Below are positions 55,448 through 64,000 of a stretch of 64,000 nucleotides of DNA, in pieces. Made by a program: the position numbers and the translations under genes. The notes below the pieces were generated by a model that was not told where the DNA came from, made no database searches, and saw only the letters and a program-made list of their open reading frames with translations. Source of the DNA: Haberlea rhodopensis (Eukaryota > Streptophyta > Magnoliopsida > Lamiales > Gesneriaceae); contig CAJQUN010000420.1 of NCBI GenBank assembly GCA_907163345.1, positions 372,001 to 436,000 on the forward strand, read 5' to 3'. Every line of letters begins with the position of its first letter. Position 1 is the stretch's first letter.

Positions 55448-58400
55448 AAAATTTCGTCCTCGAAATTCCAACGCATGCTTACCATAAAAGCCAACTGTAA
55501 AATTTACGTACTGTATATAGCTCAAGATAGAGACTTTACTATCCATAAGGCGACAGTCATCGGAATCATCATGGCTCACACATGTGCCCCATTGCACCAA
55601 CGATCGCAAGAAGCGTTTAACCGTCAAGCTTCTTTGTCATATCTCACTACCTGTGTACTTTCATCGACACAACTCCATTGCACAATCTTATTTCCCGTCA
55701 TATACTTTTATCACAGTACCCATCATATAATCTCGTTAAATCATGCAATCCATGCTTTCATATATATTCAAGAATATTTGACAATACATCAACATTTATC
55801 TAATTAACTTCATACCTGTGTCGTTGCAAATGTATGCAACTTATCCCCACATCATCACTATCATCCGTATGAAGTAACGGTACTCTTGAGCCTTTATGCA
55901 TCAATCTTTCATATATCATCTCCTGGCTATTATCTGGTGCAAGATAATGACTAGAAAACCCATTAGTCATTCTCACATACGTATATACACATTATACACA
56001 CCAATAGCCACAGACCATCAGTATCAATTCATGATAAATGGCTTAACACCAATATTTTCATGTCACGATTATACTCATCTAACACAAGGCATCAACATCA
56101 ATATCGAATAGTTCGTGACATACCTTTGTAGATGGATTCATCTACAATACACAATGGCACCATAATATCATGTTAATCACAGCACTCACATACTCTTAAG
56201 TATCAACATTTCCATATTACTTCACCCAATTATTATCTGTCATAGGACAAGTACCAAAATAATCCCGTTAGTATTTCTCAAATACTAGTAACATAACACG
56301 TACCTTGTCATTTACGCATTTCGACATCCATAATGTTTCTGTCATCAAACACTAATTCCTGCATCATAAGTTTCTCGTAGTTCTATACACAACATGCTAC
56401 TGCACACTATCACATAGGGTGATTGGAATTTAACATAAGAATCAGTTGCATGCTTTAATGACGCAATTTATATCAATCTTTAATTCATCCTCGAAACATA
56501 ATAATTCATTAACCATGAATATTCACAATGAACACATGTCCACACACGACATTCGTAGTAATCACGCGTCATCCCGTGACATACTCATGCCATCCCGTGA
56601 CACCCTCATTAAACTCATGTCTATCTGATTGTATTCCATTCAACATAATAGGTGATTAATCAATTATTAATCCCACCACATACAAAACTAGCATGCTTTC
56701 ACAACAATAATTATTGTCACACAATGATTAACATCTATTTTCAATATCTCATCACTACACACCGTAGATATGAGAGTGCTATCACAGAGGTTACACCCCT
56801 TCTTGCCTTATTACCGCAATAAAACATGAATGACACATCCAGGTTCCACTTCAATTCTATTATCAACTTTTCTACATGTACATGATTTCAGAATCAATAT
56901 GAATCAATAAAATAACTCGAATCAACATATATCAATATGTTCAACCAACTGAAACGGTTTACCTCGATATTTTGTTCTCCTGGACCGATCCAATATCCTC
57001 TTGGGCCTGAATCACATATACCCAATGAGCAATAACATAACTGTACATAACACAACTTCTATTGCCATCTGCAATCAAAGATCATCAATAATCATTGCTA
57101 ACACAATTGCGATACAACAGCATTCATCGTTAATTACAATAACGGTACTAAAAATATTCATTGCTAACACATAGCAATGCATCAATCTTCATCGCCCTAC
57201 GGCGGTACATAATGTTCATCGCCACTGGCATACATATAATATCCATAATCACAATGAATATACATTCTTAAAACAACAAGACGTAATAACACTTACTGTA
57301 CATAGTTGATCCACACTTGATCTTTTATACTGTCCCTGCTCTCAACATAAATATTCCACAAAATATGATTTCATATCAATACACAAATTGATATACTCAC
57401 ATCAACAGAATAGCGGAATGAGACGTCGCAACATATATAATCGGCGGCAAGAACCATCGCCATGGAATCAGTGGAATGCACCATCGATAAACACATGTCT
57501 GGCGGCATGAGCCATCGCCATTGACATAGCGGAAAGAGGCATCGCTATACATGTACCCGGCGGCATAAACCATCGCCAATCAATATAGCGGAATGAGACA
57601 TCGCTATCAATATACCTGACGGCATGAACCATCGCCAACCAATATAGTGGAATGAGACATCGCTATCAATACACATGGCGGCATGAACCATCGCCAACCA
57701 ATATAGCGGAATGAAACATCGCTATCAATATCGATAATGTGGTTGTTCCGGCCTTGTTATAGCAGCGGAATTTTAGGACCCCTCGCTTCGACATATAGCG
57801 GCATCATATGATATCCCTCGCTTCGACAATGACAGCGGCATGTTACCTCGCTTAGACATGACAGCGGCAAATATCATACTACCATCGCTTCATATGACAG
57901 CGGCAAGTACCTCCCTCGCTCGAATATAACAACTACCTGAACTTCCACTAGCTCCATGTACCTGCATCCAGGTTAATACAACAGTTCACAAATATAACGA
58001 TCGATACCACGTTCCAGTTATAACCACAATATTCCACATTAATCACTAGAATTGTGACTGTTCCGGTCCCAATACAACAGCGGAATTTTAGGACCCCTCG
58101 CTTCGACAATGACAGCGGCATGTTACCTCGCTTAGTCATGACAGCGGCAAGTACCTCCCTCACTCGGAGATAGAGGCTACCGGAACACTCATCAATTCTA
58201 CCACAATAATCAAGCACAACAGTTGATTCCATTATCACAATATATATCACTATCATTTCACATATACCATCACATGTAAGGGTTCACTATCCACGATATA
58301 CATAATCAAAGGTGTAACACGTTTTACCGTCCGAAGCCCGTACGTCTCACATTTCCATTTCCTGATTTTCCTACAAAATCAGATTCCTTAGCACATAACA

Positions 58401-58603
58401 TATGGAGTGCCAGACATTACCGTTAATGCCATCCCATCGCATTCTACACGATTCCTGCAACCACAATGATTAGCAACACCACTTTTCATATCATAAAAAC
58501 ACATAAACAACTAGTTGTGTCATACAACATTAATGCCATCATGCATAAATATGTGCTATCAATAACTTCCTAGGCCCTTAACAGCCCCAAAGAGCTAACC
58601 ACT
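55448..58603 (-). other. Element I internal region, non-coding, with hairpin leader
   Basis: No gag-pol. The part nearest the primer site matches the end of the L leader (58490-58590 versus 48890-48975). A block TACCGTCCGAAGCCCGTACGTCTC (58324-58347) is otherwise found in the LTRs of C and E, so the leader is a mosaic. Confidence 0.75.
57408..58175. repeat. Hairpin array in element I leader
   Basis: ATAGCG-N11-CGCTAT and GGCGGCATGAACCATCGCC units alternate to about 57735. CAGCGG...CGCTTC units follow at 57760-57930 and 58078-58175. Some stems are broken (for example near 57411), unlike the younger element L. Confidence 0.82.
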
Positions 58604-58615
58604 GCTCTGATACCA
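58604..58615 (-). other. Primer-binding site (initiator tRNA-Met), element I
   Basis: The minus strand reads TGGTATCAGAGC followed by AGTGGTT, four bases from the 5' LTR. Confidence 0.9.
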
Positions 58616-58619
58616 CTAA

Positions 58620-61600
58620 TGTAAGGCCCCAACACTTAAACTCGTCATTAGTTCATTTATGACGTCGTATGTGTATAAATTTTTCATTTTCTTTTCATTC
58701 TTTAAAACGAATCATTACTTGTTTCCCATAATCCCAAGACACAAACAAATGCTCAACATTATATGTTCATCTCTACCAACAAATATACTCAGGGGTTTCA
58801 CCCAATACCATCCCCATTATACCACTTTTGCATTGTGGGTTTTTATAAAAATTTGGGCAGAGTCTCCCCACAAACTGAGCTATCCAGAAATAAAAACTCA
58901 TCACATAATATAATTCCCGACCAGGGACAACACAATATTAAACAGAATATAGAAACACAAGTAAATTCCCGGCCAGGGAAGACACCACACTAATAAGACA
59001 ACAAAAGTGGGTTTCAACACCCTTATACAGTCCATATACACATACAAGTGCTCACAGAAGAGCAACGAATAACGGATATTCATCCAGATGCATAATTAGT
59101 ATAAATACCGACCGCTCAACCTCGTATATCGGCTCAATCTCATACTATGCTTCTGGAAGCATCATCCAACAAGGTTCGAGCCTAGCACTCCAAAGCAGCA
59201 TCGTACCTGTTGTACCTGTTTCAACAGAAACAGCCCCCACACAGGGTGAGCACACTCCCACTCAATATTCAATCACAAATCAACATACAAAATCATAATG
59301 CAATAATTTAAATTATTCAAAACTCATAAAGTATACTCACTGTACAATTCCGAATTTGTATGGCTTCCACACACTGTTCCTGTTTCAAACTCACGCACTT
59401 CATAATGTCAAATTTAGTATTGTCACTGAAAATGTAATACTCAACAACACTTATGAATTCAATACAATGACAATATATTATTTATGCTCAAACATAAATA
59501 GTTCAACATCAATGTGAACCTGGTTATCCCAATGTAACCCTGGTTATCCCGCCACCTCATTCTCGATACTTTCTCATATCGCTCATGCCCACGACATCAC
59601 TACTCAACAAGTAAAATTGGACCACGTACCACTACGTGTCCCCCATAACTCGTATATGATATTAAAGTCAAACACTTACCTGAATCATCATATTCAAATT
59701 TGCATGTATACATGAATGTATAGATACTAGATATACCTGCTCGTACGTCACCACGTACCTTATAGTAGACAACATGAACAAGCTCTCAGCAACGTCTGAA
59801 GTCTCATGTAGAGTCTATATCGAATATCAATTCAATATTAGCTCATAATCCGAGCAATGAACATCCATCAAATAGATCTTACTTTCATTTCTATATCACA
59901 AATCAATAACTCAATATTATGAATCAAATCGTAATCAATACTTTGGATGCACACATCCTCACATGAATCATGATATTACATTGGTAATGCAAAACCCCAT
60001 CATCTCCCACCATCCGCTACATCACACACATGATGCGGGATACACACACCCATACGTGCAAGATCACGCCCAACCCACATAGCAGTTCACTAAACACGCA
60101 AGTTCAACAGAGGGAAAGAAAGTGCAAGGTGTATGTATAATAATATACAACTAGTGTCTAACTAAAACAATTCAATTAAGCTTATTAACATGTTCCACAA
60201 TTATTCAAATCCACACCGAGGTGATTCAAACCAAGACACGAAAGAAGGGATCCATGAAGATACAAGATTCTACCCTTTTAAATCAATTCCCTTAATCCCT
60301 ACATAAGGTCATTTATTGATTAAATTCAACTTTAACAATTTAAATATGTATTGAATTTCAATCTAAACTCATAATGCCCATTCAAGCATACACATCACCA
60401 CAATCTTGTTCCATGTCATAACTTACACTACCATGCATCTAACCCATTTATTCCCACATTTAGTATAGCTTTTGGTTACACTTGAACTCCACTTAAACAT
60501 TATATCAAACAATTTATGAGCATTATTTTCAAGTTGAAGTTGGCTTTTATAATCCACCAAGACAGCCCTAAAATCGAGTCATAGACACCCTCCACGACTA
60601 AAATATATAGTATCAAGTTTAACATCAATAAAATCACATTTTTATCAATTTCAACATCTATGATAAGATTAGAACAAGTATTCAAATTCTCATCTAATAT
60701 CTTCATAACAAAGGTAATTAATCAAGACGTAACGATTTCCGGCAGCACTAAAATCTTTAACGCACACCCACTAACATGTGCTGGGACACCTTCACATATG
60801 AGCATACAACACTAACTCATACCAACACAAGCTGGAAAGTTCATATATATATATATATGTGTATATATATAATATACACACTAATATACACTGAAATGCT
60901 CACAAATACATGTAATCAGCACACAAATACACACACTCATACACGCACAGCACACACTCACGCACACACGCACACACTCAAACACACAATAGCAAACCCT
61001 TCGAAAAATGCCAGCAAAATCGAACCAAAGTTCATCAAAAATTAGAGGGATTTCAGGTGAATAACGACTGAGGGACGGCGAGGATTACCCACAAAAAAAT
61101 CGGAAGAAAATCGTCCCAAAATCGGACGAATTCGGAAATCCGAATCGCGGCGCTTCCTGGCAAGATCCGAACGAAATCCTCGACGAAACTTCGTGATATT
61201 GGTATGGAAAGAAGCGCCTGGGAGATACGAAGGCGGTGGCGGTTTGGACGCGCCGGAAGGAGCTCGGACGGCGGCGGGCGCGGCGGTTTAGTGGCGAGGG
61301 GTCTGAATGTGCGCGATTGCAGAGAAGAAAAGAGGGGGTTCGGTTTTTGTGCGTGATTTTACACCTTTTACTGTGTGTCCGAAAAAAAAATGCCCAACAT
61401 AACATATTTAATTTTTTTTTGTACCCTGACCCGGTTTTGTACATCGAAGTGTCACCGGTGCACAGATATATTATTTTCAGACAACGATTGGGATTTATAC
61501 ACACCCCAAAAACCCAAAACTTAAATTCTTCATTTTAATTAATTTATCTCTAAAATATTATCGGAGTATATTTTACAATCTCAAAATATTTTAGGATCCG

Positions 61601-61721
61601 ATTAATTTGCCAGTTGATTCACTTGGTCAATTCCACTTCTAATTAATTCTAAAATTAATTATCAATAAAATCCAAATCATATTCAGTCCAACAAATGATT
61701 AATAAAAATCTAGACATCACA
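58620..61721 (-). repeat. Element I 5' LTR (3,102 bp, uninterrupted)
   Basis: On the minus strand it runs TGTGATGTCTAG to ...GGGGCCTTACA. It preserves both empty target sites used by J (near 59530) and L (near 59855) in the other LTR. GC-rich patch at 61130-61320. Confidence 0.94.
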
Positions 61722-64000
61722 ATTTTCAATTTAAATCGAGTTTGGTTTAAAGATTTTAGTGCAAATGTTTTTGGGATATGTGCCGCATATTGCCGCTAAT
61801 GCTAATGCAAAGATGAGACATTTTCTTAAAGGACTGAGACCAGAACTATTTGATAGGGTGCTATCAAATAACCCTATGATATTTGATGAGGCGCTGACAC
61901 GAGCTGAACTAGCAGAGATTGGGATCAGTGCTTACGGTAATGTTGTGCCGTCACCGAGGTAGCCTGTTGATAACTTGAGGCCCAGAGGGGAAATGTTTAA
62001 GTCCAAAGGAAATTCATCTTTTTCTAAACCAAGCAATAGACGTTACGAGGTACGTCACATAGTAGATCACAGAAATGTTAATCACTCCAACGGGGGGCCA
62101 GAGTGGATCTCAGGGATTTAGTTGCTTTAGATGCGGAGGACCTCATGTTATCAAGGATTGCCTAGCTTGTTTCGTTTGTGGCACTAGGGTCCACATGGCC
62201 AGGAATTGTCTTAATCAATATAGACGTTCCAGGGGTAATTGGGTTGGAATTTCAGAAGGGACGGTCCGTCAGAGACAGCAACTTGCTCCTCGTCAGTTTG
62301 GAGGACAAACGGGAGGACAGATGGCCAGACCACCTCAGGGGCCACCTCAAGGACAAGTATTTGCATTGAATAGGGAACAAGCTGAAGCTGCTCGAGATGA
62401 AGTGATTGCGGGTAAGTGTTACTTGTGTACTTATTCTGCTTTTGTCTTATGGATACTTGTGCATCTCACTCTTTTGTTTCGTCAAGTTTTGTGACGAAAT
62501 ATCTTTTGTGCTCGTCTCCGTTGCCCTAGCCTCTTATGGTATCGACACCCATGGGATTGAGTGTTTCAGCTGCCAGAATTTCGTATGATTGTTGTATTTC
62601 TTACGAAGGGAATGAATTGAGGGCAGATTTGATAGTCCTGGAAATGGTTGATTTTGATTGTATTGCGGGAATAGATGTTTTGAACAGATATTGGGCTATT
62701 ATTGACTGCTATCAGCGTATAGTAGAATTTCAGACTGAACAGGGAAATAGATGGACATTCTATGGTCAAGGTTCTAAGCCCTGGGTTCCTTTGCTAATTG
62801 TTAAATCAAGTGAGTGAGGGATATCTTATCTATGCCATGGATATCCCAGATCAGAGAAAAGTGGAAGTTACTGATATATCAGTGGTAGCAGAGTTTGTTG
62901 ATGTGTTTCCTGAGATAATTCCGGGTTTTCCGCTAGTACGAAAAGTGGAGTCTGAAAGCTCAGCTGCAAGAATTGATTGACCAAGGTTACATACGCCCTA
63001 GGAAACCTTGGGGAGCTCCAGTGTTATTCGTAAAGAAGAAAGATGGTTCGATGAGATTGTGTATTGATTATCGGCAGCTTAATAAGGTAACAGTGAAGAA
63101 TAAATACCCTCTTCCCCGTATTGATGATCTATGCAGGGGACTTCTGTTTACTCAAAGATCGATTTAAGATCGAGAAATCATTAGATATGAGTAAGAGATG
63201 AGGATATACAGAAGACTGCATTCCGAACGAGATATGTGAACTATGAATTCTTGGTTATGCCGTTCGGATTGACTAATGCACCTGCTATTTTATGGACTTG
63301 ATGAATCAAATACTTCAACCATTTATGGATCAGTTTGTAATTGTCTTTATTGATGACATCTTAGTATATTCCAAGAATAAGGTGGATCATGACTTGCATC
63401 TGAGGACAAATGTTGTAAATTTTGAGAGATATATAGTTGTTTGCTAAATTTAGCAAATGTGAATTTTGGCTAGAGAAGGTGGTATTTTTGGGACATGTAA
63501 TATCGAGGGAGGCATAACTGTTGATCCTAGAAAAGTGGAGGCAGTATTACAGTGGTCTGCTCCGACTTCAATAATAGAGATTCATAGTTTCTTGGGTTAA
63601 GCTGGATATTATAGACGATTTATAGAGGGTTTCTCCAAGATTGCTAAGCCATTGACACAGCTGACCCAGAAATGGGTTAAGTTTCTATGGTCAGAAGCTT
63701 GTGATTATAGTTTCCGAGAACTGAAGCATCGTTTAACTACAACTCCAGTGTTAATCATACCGAAAGAGAATGAAAGGCTCATTGTGTATACTGATGCATC
63801 CTGGCAGGGACTAGGATGTGTTTTGATGCAAGATAAGCACGTCGTAGCGTATGCTTCGAGGTAGTTAAAACCTCACGAGACAAGTTATCCTGTACACTAT
63901 TTGGAGCTAGCAGCTTATGTTTGCCTTGAAAATGTGGAGACATTATTTGTATGGGGCCACATTTACGATATTCACGGACAACAAGAGTTTGAAATTCTTG
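61722..64000 (+). pseudogene. Element N: decayed gypsy gag-pol, runs off the window
   Basis: Gag remnants start near 61765 (YVPHIAANANAKMRHFLKGL). Zinc knuckles follow at about 62120-62210 (CFRCGGPHVIKDC and CFVCGTRVHMARNC), then a protease whose active site reads DTCAS instead of DTGAS (about 62448), RT pieces (KKKDGSMRLCIDYRQLN near 63030, FVIVFIDDILVYS near 63330) and RNase H (YTDASWQGLGCVLMQ near 63785). Many frameshifts and stops separate them. It is more diverged from A, C and J than they are from each other, and lacks its 5' part at the junction with I. Confidence 0.87.

Larger units (their letters stand above)
31979..61721 (-). mobile_element. Element I: large non-coding LTR retrotransposon (LARD-like), hosting J and L
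   Basis: The right LTR is whole (58620-61721, 3,102 bp). The left LTR is in three pieces (31979-32884, 41909-42235, 53571-55431) that join into the same sequence once J and L are removed. The 3.2-kb internal region (55432-58619) has a primer site and polypurine tract but no gag-pol. Flanking pentamers are CTTTT and ATTTT, a duplication with one mismatch. Own length is about 9.4 kb. Proteins would have to come from a related autonomous element. Confidence 0.88.

Noticed and set aside
61722..61764. 5' LTR of element N
   Set aside because: No TG start, primer site or gag N-terminus; gag homology begins abruptly, so this is a truncation junction.

Overview
This window is plant nuclear DNA, almost certainly a heterochromatic or intergenic block. 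It is built nearly entirely of LTR retrotransposons inserted into one another. The coding remnants are Ty3/gypsy chromoviruses: gag with two zinc knuckles, DTGAS protease, FIDD reverse transcriptase, RNase H, D-D-35-E integrase and a C-terminal chromodomain. They look most like the Tekay/Del clade, and they are primed by initiator tRNA-Met (TGGTATCAGAGC). One Ty1/copia tail is also present. I recognise no host gene, tRNA, rRNA or CRISPR array. Most short open frames are chance frames in LTRs. Several 'M' starts of longer frames are TTG or GTG; the real gag starts are the ATG codons given below.

Layout, left half (1-31083). Element A (minus, 1-8549, 3' LTR cut by the window edge) sits in a partial LTR, D (8550-9244). 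D sits in the integrase of element B (plus, from 9245). The LTR of B is split by full-length element C (minus, 11693-19206, TSD AGGAA) and ends at 19859. B lies against M, a degraded non-coding element (plus, 19860-29199). M also holds two LTR-like insertions (20974-21864 and 22576-24270) and a truncated gypsy element E (minus, 24294-about 26916). A copia 3' end (about 29200-31083) follows, then about 0.9 kb that I cannot assign.

Layout, right half (31979-64000). Element I (minus, 31979-61721) is a large non-coding element with 3.1-kb LTRs. Its left LTR is split twice. Chromovirus J (plus, 32885-41903, TSD CAATG) is the most complete coding element. Element L (minus, 42236-53565, TSD ATGAA) is another non-coding element, with nearly identical 2.6-kb LTRs. 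From about 61762 a decayed gypsy gag-pol, N, runs off the window.

How the parts relate: A, C and J supply gag-pol genes, but each is broken by a few single-base changes. I, L and M keep only LTRs, primer site, polypurine tract and a structured leader, so they would need proteins supplied in trans. The most unusual signals are not genes. They are arrays of short self-complementary units in LTRs and leaders. One type is a cluster of CGATCGATCG palindromes, found in five gypsy LTR groups and in a seemingly unrelated LTR family. The other type is tandem small hairpins whose stems differ in a compensatory way around a constant loop. L also carries a rearranged leader with two primer-binding sites, one of which matches the last 18 nt of initiator tRNA-Met.
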